64,000 nt of DNA from Cryphonectria parasitica EP155 (lineage: Eukaryota > Ascomycota > Sordariomycetes > Diaporthales > Cryphonectriaceae), in assembly GCF_011745365.1 (NCBI RefSeq), contig NW_024468919.1, positions 806,001 to 870,000 on the forward strand. The letters are read 5' to 3'. Shown here in pieces: positions 11,322 through 24,444 of this stretch (position 1 is its first letter; each line of letters opens with the position of its first letter). The notes under the pieces are model-generated. The model had not been told where the DNA came from, ran no database searches, and saw only the letters and a list, made by a program, of their open reading frames with translations. The position numbers and the translations under genes were made by a program.

Positions 11322-14300
11322 TGTGAATAACCAACTTTATTCCATCAACCCTAATGGAATCTTCCGACCACCCTTTTTTTCCCCTTGGGATCCTATTCTC
11401 AATGGGATCTTTATTCCCCCATCATGCACAAGTCTTTTCATATATCTATTTCATCCCCACCGTTGCGTTTTTTTTCTTCTTTTTCTTTTCCAATTGTTTA
11501 CTACCACGTCCTCGACTGTTTTCCCGACTGTGGACACGACGCGATTTGCGATGCCTTTCTTCTTATTTTTTTTCTTCTTCCTCCTTCTGCTTTCGTTTTT
11601 CCTACGCACCGGGAGGTCTAGACTGCGGCACAACGCATTTTCCGGACAAATGGCGGGCGTTTCACGGTCATTTTCTTTTTGCCTTTTCCTCTGTCTCTCT
11701 GTGTGAGGGGAGCTAGGCGGGGTCCAAGGGGGTTCTTACAATATACTGGACAATTTTGAAATCACGGCCGGTCTGATCACGAAACATGGGGCGGCAAAGG
11801 TTCATTTGGGAGGCTCAACCATCCTGGGTGGGAAGGCTGCATTGTGCAACTACTTACAATTACTGCTACTACTGCTATGACAATAACATGGTGGTCGGTG
11901 TCTTATTGGACCGCTGCGTTCGCGCTGGTCACCTTTTCCTTCCTGCTCTTTTTCTTCTTTTTTTCTTTCTCTACAGTATACGTCTAATTAATGAAGAAAA
12001 AATCATGGGGGGGAGGGGGGGGGAAAGCAATGGAAAGAAGAGACCTGGCAGCTGCACCGATGAGAGAATTCACGACGAGGTTAAGTTAGAGGAAACAAAA
12101 CTGGAGGGCGGTGCGAGGATGGCTGGGCCAGCTGCAGTACATAGTTTGGCAGACTGGAGGACCTCGGATACTCCAGTCGCTCACATAAATGAGCTCTCTC
12201 TCTCTCTAACTCATACACTCGAGAGCAATACGATACATTCTATGAAACCATTCTGTCCCTCTTGGATCTCGCCTTGTGAATCACCTTTGTCTCCATCCAC
12301 CTGTTCATCATTCCTTGTGGTACCTGTTCTCACCGAGAGTCTCGTCGGCATCATCATCACCACCACTACTGGCTGTCACTACTCACCGCCGGCCGGGGGT
12401 TTCGCATAAAGCTGACAACCACCTAGCCAAGCCATCTCCATCTCGTAACGTAGTACGTACTTACAGATCAAGCCCCCCCCCCCCCCCTTTTCTCTTTTTC
12501 CTCTCCTCTCTCGCTCTCCGGTTTTCGTTAAAAGCTGACTAGACTGGAAACATCTTTCTAGTTTAGGAACATAACTACTGGGGAACACCAGTCGACCAGT
12601 CCATGCATCACCGCTGTACTATTCGCAGGATGTTAGGTTTGTACATGTACATGTATGCTACTTACTGTATGTGTCATGTTGTCATGCATACTTCGACCAC
12701 CTACAGTACCTCCTGTTCTACTAATCCGAATTGTAAGTTACCATGGTATGCAACAAATCGTCGTCCAACCCTCAACACCCTTTTTTTTTTTTTCTTCTTC
12801 TTTTTTTCCTCCACACAATGAGGCATTTTCTGAACATAATCAACGCGGTCTGCTGCTTTAGTGGCACAAAACAAAAGGACTATACTGGCTGTTTCAGCTG
12901 AATATACCTTTTTTTTTTTTTTTTTCCTTCCCCATCAGCTTTCAGCTGGCCAAGTCGTCTCTTCGTTTCGTCCAGAACGAGGCAAGACTAGAAAATGATG
13001 GCGGGCTCACAGACATGTGCCAGCTGGGGGTCGGATTTACCCTCTAACAGAGAACGGGTGTGAGACGGACCCGTGCGGTCCGTGGTGGACCATACCGGAC
13101 ATACATACATGGCGCTGCAAAAAGGGCCCTGATGCTAACTAGGTCGTTTAACAGCCAATGCCCTTTCCTTGAGCCGTCTCTGGAAAGGGAAGGGGGGTGC
13201 GAGGCGATAGCACAACTGAATTGGGCACGTGTGGCAGGGCCGGGGGTTGAGAAACAAAATCGATGACGGGTCGATGATTGATTGATGGCTACAGGGCTGG
13301 TATTTTGACGGGTGGGGAAGTATCTCTTTTCTCTTCATCACTTCTTGATGTTCAAATTCCCCTGCCATTTTTCCAATCTCGGAAGATCTTCCGAGAAAAC
13401 CTTGGCTGTTTTCCCGCGTGCGACGGCGCGGCATAGCAAGAACGTGGCGGGGTCGGCCAATAGGGGTGGATTGAGAGAGGCGTATGGGTGTGAGTGGACG
13501 TTCGTCTCCGTACTATGCATGCCAAAGAAAAGGAATGGCACTCGATCCGCCCAGACCCCTCATAAGCGGGTGAGATTCTGAGACATCGAAAACGATCCAT
13601 GTGCCGCGGGCAGCTATTGCCCAATAAGACGCCGAGGTTTCTCTCCTTTTTCCTGTCTCTTTTCTTTCCTCTTCCCCGGGGGGGGAGCATGCATACGGGC
13701 GTGGGGGTGCACGACAGCTGGCAGTGCAATTGAGGTCGCGTGAGGTGATCGAGTGGCCATAAGGACTTTCTTTTGTCTGGCCCTCTTCTCTCTACTGTCA
13801 CTCGCTAGGCAAGCCGAGGAATGTCTATGGTTTCTCCGCCTGGCCCCGAGTCGAGATCTGATATCTCTCCTTCTCTGCTTTGTTACCAGAAAATACAAAG
13901 AACAGGAAAGAAGAAGGATGCAGTGGATGTGACGGATCTTCCAGGCAATGAGTGAGCCCCCCCCCCCCCCCCTCACCTTGTATCTACCAGCGGGGATGCT
14001 GCTGCGACGACGACGAAAACAACTGGAGCCGACGGGAGGAATGTCGGTTGGCGTAGGTGGTCTCAGAACACCTCAAGCCCTCACGACCACGTTGTCTCTC
14101 TCATTTTTAGGCAACCTCCACCTGCCATCCCACAAACACTTGGCCGGAGTAAACATGAAAAGCCTGCAAGGTGAAGCATGACGAGTTGCGCATACCGTGA
14201 TCATGTTGCCTTGTTTTAGAAAAATGACTGGCTGCGTGGGCACAAGGCGGAAGGTGCGAGATGCATGTTGATGTTGATCCCTGGTTCTCCCCTTCCCGCT

Positions 14301-14644
14301 TAGTTCGCCAATCGCCCTGGCAAGAATGAGTACCAACGCAGATCTGCACTTTCCCGCATATACTATCGTAAGCCTTGAAGTATTTCCCCACACCTGTGTG
14401 ACGATCGGTGAGTGTTGGGCTGCAATGTGCAGCGATTGCATGGGGCTACGATGATCGACGACGGACAGCTCTTCTGCTCCTCTCCGTCTTCATCACCTAT
14501 CGGCTCACAGTATGCTCGTTCCTCTGCTCTGGCTTGTTCTGCTCGTCCACCCCTCCTAAGAAAGACCAGAGAAAAGTGCTGCTGCCCCTTGCTGCACAAG
14601 ACGCTCGCTTGTTTCTGAGGCTGGAAGAGAGAGACAAACACACA

Positions 14645-14694
<50 letters not shown>

Positions 14695-17030
14695 GGGGGG
14701 GGGGGGGCAAGGACGACTGAGCAGGAGCAAGGCAGGTACGTAACGGTCAAGTTTCACAACTTCAACGGAAGCTGCCGTGCCTTCTTTTGATCACCACCGG
14801 TGGTCTGCTTGCATCTAGTGGTGAGTGGCTAATCTGGCATTACAGGGAGAGGGGGCTACTATACTACAACGATGGCACTGGTCTTGTCCTGCACAAGCCT
14901 CGGTATCCGCTACGGGGGTGGATTGATGCGCCGTGTCTCCCACAACAGGAGCGCACAGCGTATGCTTTTCGCTTCGCTCGGACATGAGGAGATCTGATAT
15001 CCGCTGCTGTGGCGGCTCGGGCGAAGATAAGGGTAATTTTGTTGCTCGAGAGTGATTCTGGCTGTGTTGATGGATCACCTTCAGCCCACTCTGCTGCAGC
15101 TAAACCATCCGCGACATACGCGCACGCCGAGCCAGAATGACGATTGGGCTGTAGTCGAACCAACTCATTACTTGTCAAGATTGCGCTGGCCCACTGATCG
15201 AGCATCCGATGGTGGAAATTTTGGGGCCGAGGACTGGCCCAGAACGCACGCCCACGTGCAACATGTCTCGGTCTCGGACCTCCACGATGCCGTTTCGGAG
15301 CGATAACACAATCACGAGAGTGTTGAGGTGACTAGAAAGGATGATACAGCATGCACCACTTGTTGGGATTCTCATGGAAACAACAAGTCCGGCTGGGCAT
15401 CAATACCATGCGCTTCCTCAACAAGCAGGTGAGCTGAAAGAATGAAGGACTCCAAGGGAAACTGAGACATTGGCCGTCGCCAATATTGTAACCATATGGC
15501 TCGAAGCAGGAACTCTATCAATGGGGGGGACACATACACCCACCAACTTGTGCAGCCCACCTCCCCTCCACAGCCTCGTACATACACTGGTGGGAAAGTA
15601 CAGATGCCCTGTGTTTCTAACTGTCAAAAAGTACTATGGTAGTACAAGACACTGCATAGCCTCGGGTCCTCTTGACGTGACAGTCACTTACTGTCTCAGG
15701 ATGCGCTCCCTGTCCAACAGCTACGCCAAGGCCTTGGCTATGTCAGTGCTCCTCCGGGACATGCTCGTCCAGCAGGCGCACGCACTCATCTGCGTGTCAC
15801 TTGGGGGCCTGTGTACGCGAGCGTTGCTTGGGCGAGGGCTTCCACGGCCCTAATTCGCAAATATACCGCGGTCGTGGGTTTCAGAATGACTCTGCCTCAC
15901 TCTGTCTCATCCTCTACACAAATCCGTGAACCTACGACAAGGCAGCATTGTCCCAAGGAGCTGTGCGCAGGTCCAATAGAGTCCACGGTGTGACTTCTCC
16001 AGCATGCTCCTCATCAACCAACCTCCCTGGCTTGTCCCACCAACACACTGGCATGCATGCCCGACACGGAGCCGTGTATCCCGTTACCCCATGGATGAGG
16101 CTGCTGAGAGGCACTTGGCGTGCCGATATCATCCGACTTGGCGTCCATCGTGAGATGGTACAAGATGTCAGACTGCCAAGCGGCCAGGCGAAGACCCCAA
16201 GACAAGGGAAGGGAGTTGCTTGCTTTCGCCTCTACTCCCATCTCTCGTGAGATCTCGGCATGTGTTGCTCTGTTTTTGTTGTCTTGATAAGGATCATCAC
16301 TTGGCATGATGCCGAAAAGGATAAGACTTGTCGTCAGACCTGATGGTTGGCGATGAAAGTTACGGCTGGCTGGAAAGGAAACATTATTGTGACGTAGCGC
16401 TGAGAGGCTGCAGGAGGAGATTGTGAGAATGGCGAGGTTGCACAGACTGATCTGCATATGATGCTTTGGCTCTAGGACTACCACCTCACTCAACCACATG
16501 CTCTCCGATCCTCGAAAGACATCAGTCTGCACAGATCAGACATTGCTGATATCTCACGTCATAAGCCAAGCGAGAGTAAGAGAGGACAGGGACAGGTGGA
16601 CAACCCGCACACTTGGACCCAACGATACACTATATGAAGCCGCGAGGCTACGGAAGGCTCGGGTCTTACAACTGGACTAAATCAATGAGACGGGTTTCAT
16701 TTCCTGACCGTGCCATAGAGGCCGTGATTATGGCCATTGCTCTATGACCTATGTTGTGGGTATGCATGCCTGAATTTCACAAATGCTTGATGCTGGGTGA
16801 GTTCTCCGCCCTCGCCAAGATGATCTCAAAACCCACATCTGTCCTTTAACGCCTCGCAATTGAGCTGTTGATATGCATATATGTATATAAAACACACTTG
16901 TGCTGGGGACACTGCTCGCCAATCGTATACGGCCCTGGCAGTGACGCAGGTCCTTTTTGGGAGTACCATAGTGGATAATGCCCATAAGAATGAAGGGTAG
17001 TCGAGTCGGTCGTCTTCTCTAAGACGTATA
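11322..17030. other. Gene-poor region between kinase and NVJ2
   Basis: The first few hundred bases are T-rich and likely form the kinase 3' UTR and terminator. The rest holds runs of G, C and T and a CA/GA/G compound repeat near 14.65 kb. From about 14.8 to 16.8 kb the sequence is more complex and has open frames of 60-172 codons on both strands, but none shows a domain, a codon bias like the neighbours, or consistent splice structure. I see no supportable gene. Confidence 0.5.
14637..14707. repeat. (CA)n(GA)n(G)n compound repeat
   Basis: About 13 CA units pass directly into about 14 GA units and then a run of about 15 G. Confidence 0.9.
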
Positions 17031-20000
17031 TCACGAGGGCGTGTCCAAGGCGGCCGAGTCCGCCACAACCTTCTCAGTCGGGACAGAGTCTTGACGAGCT
17101 TCGTCTTCTCCCGTGTTGTCCATCCAGGCTGAGTATTCATCATCCTCGCCGTTCTCGCCTTGTGGTTGCGAGGGGCTGAAAACATCCGTATGATTCCTGG
17201 AAGGCAAGGCAGGCGGGGTCTCGCTACTGCTGTTCCCAAGGGATTCATCGGCTTGATACTGCGAGTCCAGTTCGTCTTCTTCCGCGTCCTCCACAAATGG
17301 ACGCCTGTAAATTCCCTCTCCGTCCTCATCTGGGATTGGTGTGGTCGGCTCGGATTCGGCATCGGGCGCAGCGACCACAAGCATGTCTTGTCCCTGCTTA
17401 GTCTGCGTATCCTCACCTGTTTGTCGCCGCCGCCTAGGCAGCGGCGGCGGGGGAACAGCCCTTCGTTTGACTTCTTTAGTTTCTTGCGGATGATCTTTCG
17501 CGTTGGATTGCCTCTCGGGCAGAGTAGGAGGGGGAATGGGTTTCCTTTTCGGCACAGGGATTGCTGTCGCCTTCTTCTTTTCCGGCATCGGTAGAGGCAT
17601 GCCTGGAGGAGGCAGTGGTCTGCCACCGCCCATTGGCTTGCTCAGGTCGATCTCAGGAGAGTTGGCTTCCTGGCCCTGGCCATTCTTTCCGCCCTCGTTG
17701 CGATGAAGAGCATTCCAGCCCCATCTTTTGGCTGCTCCTGCTGCATTCGTCACGGCGGCTAACGAGATCTTCTTGTTGGGCCCATCCGTACTTCCACTGC
17801 CTGTTGATGCCAGAGACGTAGTGTCTGGCGTGCCCTCCTTCTTTGTGAACAGCGTCCGACCGAAAGAGCCGCCTTGCGACTTGATGGATCCATTGATGGA
17901 GGGAGTCGGTGAGGCTTTAGTGATGACCGGGTCACCCTTCATACTGCCTGTCGAAGACGTGGTGCCCCGACGAGGGAGCGTCGGTAAGTCGTCATTACTG
18001 GCTTCCTTATCCGTGTTCTCTGTCGAAGAGAGGGTAGACTGTATGGATACAGTCGAAGCTCTCTCCGGCATCGCGAGAGGCGAGCTTGGGCCTGATAATG
18101 GCGCCGTCTTCGTCCGGGCAGAGAGCTTGGCCATGGCACTCGCTGCTGGGCTCTCGCCTGGTGGGGATGATGGCTTGAAGACATCGGCATTCACGGGTTC
18201 TGTGCCGGTGACGGGAGCTGACTCGACAATTAGAGGCGCTGAGCGCTCAGAGAGCTGCCTAGAGGGTAAGTTTCTGGTATCAATGCCGGTAGATAAGGCT
18301 TCTGCTTTGATGTCCTTGAAACCATGGGAATCTAGAATAGGAGATGATGGATTTGTCGGCGGGGTCTGTTTGCCTCTGCCACCAAGCTTCAGACCAAAAA
18401 GACTGGTCGACGGCGTAGGTTCCACGATCGGCATACTCTGGCTCTTCTCCATTGGTGGCAACTCGGAATTTGGAGGTGTGTCGGCCTCTACGGCCTCCAT
18501 GTCGTCAACCTCTCCTAAATCCGCCGTGGCATGTGTTGACTTCATCGAAGGATCGACAGCATCATCTCCGGCAAAGATGCCGCCGCGCCATTTCTTGTGC
18601 TCTGTCTTAAAGAACGGTGTATCGTCCCAAAAGGGCAGAACGAGGGTCTCGGCGACGACTTCCTTGATCCGTGCCTCGATCTGTCGGAGGATCACAGTGT
18701 ATGTGATCTGTCGAGAGCTGACGATGGGCTCGATGGTCATTTCCATCTTGGGCATCTGCGAGAAGGATGTCCAGATACGATTGCTCGGAGGCGCCTTGAT
18801 CTTGAATAGAATGTGGCCCTCGAGTTTGCGCAGCGCAACCGATAGTATCAAATTGACCTCGCGGGCCTTGAGACGACCACCTAGGTCGATTCTGGCTACC
18901 GCCGCCACCTCGATTCGAAAGTTACCGGTATAACGCACGTCAGCCTCCATGCTGCATTCCCCTTCCACAGTCAGATCCCGATGGCGAAGGTTGGTAAAGT
19001 ATGGCGCGGAATCTCCGGTATCGATGTTGCGGATCTCGATATGCGGTAAAAATGCAGGACGTTTAACGCGTGATATCTTTTTATTGAGCTTCTCCCGGAT
19101 GAAGGCTTCCGTGTCGGCCGTCCTGTACAGCCCAAGAAATATCCTGCCAACCATGGCATTCAGCCATCTGCTCTGTACGTGGTCCTCAGACGAGTGCAGT
19201 CTCTGCACGAGCCTGATGATGTGCTTGACATCAAAAGACAGCGGCGCTGGTGCTCGTGCCTCTGTCGCATATGCCTGCTCTTGATTGCGCAGCAGGGCAA
19301 AGTAGAAATCCTCCTTTGCGGAGCAGTTCTCCGAGAACAGGTAGAAGGGCTTGGACAGCTGGCTATCCGGTGCCAGTTCCACGCCCGCCGGCCGCCGTGA
19401 GAGACAGATGGCATTCCTCTTGATAAACAATTCGCCCTCGGGTGTGACATCGCCGCCCGAGTAGATGCTGACGTCGTGGTGCGCGAGGGATATGACATGT
19501 CGTACTTCGAGCTGCTCGTCGTCGTCGAATAGCATTAGATGACCATGCCTGAGGATAGAGGCGAGAATGGTTAGCCAAAGGGACAGGACGAAGCCCCCCA
19601 CACGCCCATCGACAGTGAATATAGCTACCTCAACACCACAAAGAACACATTCCCTGCCTTCTTGGGCCGCTGACTGACACTCTTGCCGTTGTCCAGAGGC
19701 CCAGGCTGCTGTTTCCTGTCGAAAATGCTCCGGTACATGGCCTGATAGACACTCTGGCTCGGAGCCGCGACGGTTGTGCTGCCGACAGGAGTGGACCGCT
19801 CGATCGGCTTGGCGTTGATGCCCATGGGTGTGTATTCACGGCACACTGCAAAGTATCCGGCCGCGGTCTCGGTATCGGAGTGGCTCACTCGTTTGATGTG
19901 TCCCTTGGTAGGCTCGTTCTGGGCAGCCTTGAGTGATTCGAGATCGTCACCGGGTTGGATGAGGTCGTTGTCGCTGTGACTGTGTATGGAGGGATCGGCA

Positions 20001-20116
20001 TCTTCTCGGTAGGGTAACGTCAGGTGGGCGTGGGCCAGTACGACGAGGATTATGAGAGGTAAGAAAGTGACACCACCAAGCAGGTAGGCCAAGAGGAAGC
20101 CCGTCCAGCTCCCCAT
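17031..20116 (-). CDS. NVJ2-like PH and SMP domain protein of membrane contact sites
   Basis: Two exons, 20116-19629 and 19548-17031, encode about 1001 residues. The 80-nt intron has GTAGCT and CCTCAG ends and splits an Arg codon within the PH domain. The start at 20116 is chosen because it opens directly into a membrane anchor (residues about 5-30: WTGFLLAYLLGGVTFLPLII). A PH-like domain follows at about 115-265 (FFVVLRHGHLMLFDD across the splice). An SMP lipid-binding domain spans about 263-478. The C-terminal half is disordered, Ser/Pro-rich, with PPPPLPRRRR-type poly-Pro stretches. Yeast Nvj2 places such proteins in the ER membrane at nucleus-vacuole and ER-Golgi contacts, where SMP domains move lipids such as ceramide. 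Order and anchor match the fungal family well. Confidence 0.9.
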
Positions 20117-20519
20117 CTCTGCAACTCGCCGCCAGACGATATGGGGAGGTTTCAGAGCGCGGGTGAATGCGGTGGTCGAGGCTGCGACACTTTTCCTCGC
20201 TTGAACACGCAGCAATGCCGGCCAGGCCAGAGGCGGAGCAGGTCCAGGGCGGCAGGTCCAAAGCAATCATGGCATCGCCTCTGGACGGTTGAAGGCAAGT
20301 GATGACAAAGAGCAAAGGTCGACTTGGAGGAGGGGAGGGGGGGCGAGAATATTCTGGCCCAAGATAATTGAACTGTTTTTAATCTGGCGAGCTTTGAAGA
20401 GAGGAGACGTACCTTAGTACCTTAGTTGCTTTTGGCCTTCGGCACATGTCAGCCTCTCTAGGTGCAAGCCACTGACTGGGTCGAGTCCGGACGACGAGTA
20501 CGTACTGTGCAGGGGTTCA
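20117..20519. promoter_or_regulatory. Upstream region of the NVJ2-like gene
   Basis: About 400 bp between the NVJ2 start codon and the broken ankyrin fragment. It includes GC-rich sequence near the start codon and a GGGAGGGGG run. It should contain the NVJ2 promoter and 5' UTR; no specific site is recognised. Confidence 0.4.
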
Positions 20520-21220
20520 GGGGCGACCCATGGCCCGGGGGTGTGGCGCTCCGGGGTCGCGCCCGCCAATCAGGCGAGCCCGCGCGCCACGGCTGAGCAC
20601 GTTGTTCTGTACGACGCGTGCCTGTGCGGCCTGGAGATGCTGCACCTGCTGCTGTCCAGCAGCGATATTGACTTTAACGACCCGATCCCCCAGCACGGGG
20701 GCGATCCGATCCTGCACTTCGTCCTTCGTAACCCCCAGGGAGCGGTTCCGGGACGATAAGGAGGATATCGTGGAGCTCCTGCTGTGCACCGGCACCGACC
20801 CGCTCCGGCGTGACCGGCTAGGGGACACGGCCCTCCACTTCCTAGCGGGGGACACCAGGCCGGCCGGGCCCTCGCCGGAGGGCTACAGGCTTCTGAGGCT
20901 CCTCCTAGAGGGCTGCCCCGAAGTGCGGGCGCCCTGCCTGGAACACATAAACAGCAAGAACGACTTCGCCAATACGCCGCTCGTCGTCGTCGTCGCCGTC
21001 CTCTATAACCACGTCGAGTGCGTACAGCTGCTCCTAGAGCACGGCGCCGACCCCTACGAGCCGGGCGAGTTCGGCATAACGGCTTTGGAATTCGCAGTGG
21101 AAAGGGACTACCTACCCGGAGGCTGCTGCACTGCTGCTGGCCCGCATGACCGACATCACTGCTCTAGTTCCGCATATTTTCACCGGTGATTCTTTGCTAT
21201 CTCGAGGAACCCCTTTTTGA
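20520..21220 (+). pseudogene. Ankyrin-repeat protein fragment, frameshifted
   Basis: Three reading-frame segments join into an ankyrin-like C-terminal part if one C is removed from the CCCCC run near 20733 and one from CCC near 21115. Visible repeat pieces are DIVELLLCTGTDPLRRDRLGD.. and NTPLVVVVAVLYNHVECVQLLL, each with the helix-turn-helix spacing of ankyrin repeats, ending at TGA 21218. There is no ATG in the first frame, so the 5' part is missing. The fragment is markedly GC-rich compared with the DNA on both sides. Either a decayed duplicate or, less likely, a gene with two assembly errors. Confidence 0.65.
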
Positions 21221-23356
21221 TTCTTTGGTTGTCTCTTGTTTTTGTTTTTGGAAAAAAAAAAAAAAAAAAAAGTACCACGATTAAGCTACTTCAAATAGGT
21301 TAAAGCACATGTATCCCTTTTTTCCTCTTACCCAGACTTGCCCGTAAGAACCCCGTCGCTAATCCAGTAAGATCGGGTTGTTACGGGATAGGCCTGCTGT
21401 GATCCCGTGCCCGCGCTCTGCTAGTCCCGGCAAGCCGTCGAAAAGCTGAACCACTATCTTCAAGTCTTTGCACGTAGCCAAGATAGCGCAGTCAGGCCTG
21501 CAAGCTTGGATAGACTTAATTTCACCTCTGCAAACGGGACATCGTTTCTCCGCCCTATTCAGAGCCCGCCAGGAAGGAGCTAAACGGAATTACGACCTGA
21601 CCTGGCAGGTAGTTGCCGTCCCCGTCGCGGAACGACCGTGTGTTTATCAAACACTGAATATCGAAACCGTCCTCTCCGAGCTCCGTAGCCCATAGAGACA
21701 CCGGCTGTACCTATATATTTTCCCACACACCCCCTCCCTCAGTTTCCAAAGACTCGGCTTTGGGAAATGAACTTCGAGGCAAATATTACATGTTTCATCA
21801 CAGCAGATCCCTCTGCCTTATATAGGCGGTCAATCCTCTGTTTCAACCCTGATTTGAACCCATAATCTCTCGGTATTAAGGACAATGCGATTATGGCACC
21901 TTGTAGTGTCGCACAGCCGACACGAGAGTGACGCAACCAGGCGGCGTGTCAGGGCAAGCTGGGTGGAAATCCGCTGGAGTAGCCCGCGAATGCGAGGGCC
22001 GGCCCCGTGTCCTGTGCCCGTTGCTGTCCCTGACAACCCCTAAGCCCCTGACGAGTCCAGGCTTGTTGAGGTCTGTACATAGCATCCTACATGGCATGTA
22101 AGTTGATGCTGTCGGTACTCCGATCTGCTCTCCACTATTCAGACGAATCTCTCAGTTGCTGACCCAATTCAACCCGAGTCCGCCGAAATTCAAAGGGGTC
22201 ACTAGGCATATGAAGCCATTAACTGCTCACCATGTCATGAGCCTCCTTTCCCAAGTCTGAATTCTGCCGTGTCATTTCTCGCTTATCCCACCCACCAATC
22301 ATAATAGGTCTTGAAGAGAAGTGCAATGTATGGACGAAATGCGCCGAGTAGGTGAGCGTATTTAGACACCGAGAGATGAGAAGACATGGATATGATAGAA
22401 TGGATAATCGCCTTTCTTTCTTTCTTTCTTTTCTTCTTCTTTTTTTCTGGATGTCGAAGAAAAAAAAATCAATTTTGCATTTGATTGAAATTGCGCAAGC
22501 TGGTCTTGTGGTGGAAGGATATTATAGGTTCGCTCTCGGACTTATATCAGCTTGCACCCTTAGAGCACCGAGCGCCCCCTGGACAGACGGTGCCAGCTTT
22601 TCTAGAGCCATCTTGCTGCCCATGAGGCCCGAAGGGAGTAGGAGCTCACTTAACAAATCGGATGCATCTGGGAATCAAGCCAGTTCGTAAGCCTCAAGTC
22701 TTCGAGATATATGCAGTGGAAAAGTCGCAACACAACTAAATAACAGCCAAGGATGGAGGAGAGCAGGAGGCTTGTGTGCACGCAGGCAAGCGGGACAAAG
22801 AGAAGCATAATCAGTGGGAGATCAAGAATGCGTAGGGAGGCGCACACATCATAAGGGCCACATCCTCCCTCCTTTCCGTTGTGGCGCATGGTGCATTTGT
22901 TGCTTTCACAACCCCGGACTGTAGTCAAGTAGAGCCCATCCCCGATCCACTGCGAGACCAAGCGTCTAGGATTTTGCTGGATCTGGCGAAAAGTGTTTCG
23001 ATTGTCATCTTGAGGATGAGCGCTAATCTTCTGCTCCCTCAGGTGTCCACCTCGCCTTGTCGAGCACGTCGACATCACGTCCACAATCCCCCAAGTTTCA
23101 GCATCCCCACACCTGGTCACCTATCACCACGTATGGACAGGAAGGTGTTGGAAATGCCATTGGTTCATTTTATTTTTCCCTTTAAAAGCATTGCCGCATG
23201 CCATTCCGGACCATGCTAAGAAATCTTTCCGTTTTGCCGTACGTGAACCCCATGCAAAGACCAAAGCAAGCCAATTCGTGAACAACCGACCACCAGAAAA
23301 ACCCCGTCCGCAGAAGAATCATCCTTCCTCGCACACACCGCTCCGAATGTGTCCGT
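21221..23356. other. Intergenic region with relic-like ORF pieces
   Basis: A long A run occurs near 21251. From about 21440 to 21692 two frames read like one damaged protein (a QVFARSQDSA segment, then an AWIDLISPL...SALFRARQEG segment one frame away, ending at TAG), a frameshifted relic I cannot name. Bases 21.9-22.1 kb are GC-rich without an ORF of note. Nothing else supportable is seen up to the eL21 stop. Confidence 0.35.
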
Positions 23357-24121
23357 TTAGATGGTGGTCTCGTAGGCGACGGGCGCCAGGGTCTCGGGGC
23401 GGTTCTCCTTGAACGAGATCTGTCGTGCGTCGCGGGGGAGGTCGGCCTGTCTCTTCACCTGGACAGTCGTGCCCTCAGCCTTGGCCTTGGCCTTCAGCGC
23501 GGCGTTCTCCTTGACCCTGCGCAGGAAGCCCTCTCGGGACCGCGAGGGCTGAATGTGCTCGGTGCGGAGGTTGATGCGCTTCTCGATGTAACGGTGCTTC
23601 ACCTTCTTGTAGATGATGACGCCGACGGCCGACTTGGTAACGTTGTAGACGACACCAGTCTTTCCGTGGTAGACCTTGTGGGGCATACTGTATTTCGCAA
23701 ACACACCTTGTCAGGACTTGATCGCCTCGCCGGGGAAAGAAAAAGAGTGAATGGCTCTATCGTGTATTTTCGGGCTCGCTGGTGTTCGATTCTCGACTTA
23801 CCCCTTCTGGACAGCACCGTTCGCCTTAATGTCCACGATGTCGCCGACCCTATAAGATGCTCAGTCAGATCACAAGTCCAGCTTCATCATTCGACTCATT
23901 TTGCTTGCGGATTCGACATACCGGTAGTGTCGGAGGTAGGTGGACAGGGCGATCATGCCCTTCTTGCGGAAATCCCGCGAGAAGGCATACTATTTCGCAC
24001 CGAATCGTCAGCACTTCAACCAGAAAGAACATTTCCGCCTCTCGTAGGCTCCCTCAGTCATCGTCTTGATCGGTGTAGAACATACGCGAGTGCCCGCACG
24101 AAGACCAGCGGCGTGACCCAT
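23357..24121 (-). CDS. 60S ribosomal protein eL21
   Basis: Four exons on the minus strand: 24121-24086, 23989-23922, 23849-23802 and 23687-23357. All introns have GT-AG ends and phases fit, giving 160 residues, the usual fungal length. The protein begins MGHAAGLRAGTR, continues YAFSRDFRKKGMIALSTYLR and VGDIVDIKANGAVQKG, then MPHKVYHGKTGVVYNVTKSA, all diagnostic of eL21 (Rpl21). It is a structural protein of the large subunit, near the 5S rRNA/central protuberance. Short early exons crowded at the 5' end are common in fungal ribosomal protein genes. It is divergent from uS4 and shares its promoter region. Confidence 0.96.
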
Positions 24122-24444
24122 CTTGATTGATTTGGTGGGTTGTTGATTTGAGGTGTTGTGGTCGTTGTCGAAATCGCTGGGGGGTTGATCGACTTCGAGA
24201 TCGTAAATGCTAGACAGAAGCAGAGGCGTGGTGGACTTTTTCGGTGGTGGTCCCCCCTTCCGCGCTAAGAACGCTCGGGCCACCCACGCCCACCAACGGG
24301 AGTGGGAGTGCGCCCTGATCACGTGGTCTACCCTTGCCTGCGCCAATCCACCCAAAGCGTATCGCGAACTTTTACCCAAGTCCATTTCTCTGTAGCAACT
24401 TCACCCGACAAAGTTCGCCAACCTCAACCACCAAATCACCAACC
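24122..24444. promoter_or_regulatory. Divergent promoter shared by eL21 and uS4
   Basis: These 323 bp separate two ribosomal-protein start codons that face away from each other. They contain a CACGTG E-box at 24320-24325 within TGATCACGTGGTC and a CCAAT-type element (GCCAATCC) near 24343. CACGTG is the Cbf1 site, and Cbf1 has a known role at ribosomal protein promoters in several ascomycetes (with Tbf1 in Candida). Co-regulation of the two genes is an inference. Confidence 0.6.

Noticed and set aside
16014..16532. 172-codon minus-strand ORF
   Set aside because: No domain, no family resemblance, and no codon or splice support.
17728..18933. 401-codon plus-strand ORF
   Set aside because: Antisense of the disordered part of the NVJ2-like gene; no domain and composition explained by the Ser/Pro-rich coding strand.
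21843..21905. tRNA-like string with TTTGAACCC
   Set aside because: The T arm cannot pair in either orientation and no acceptor stem closes it.
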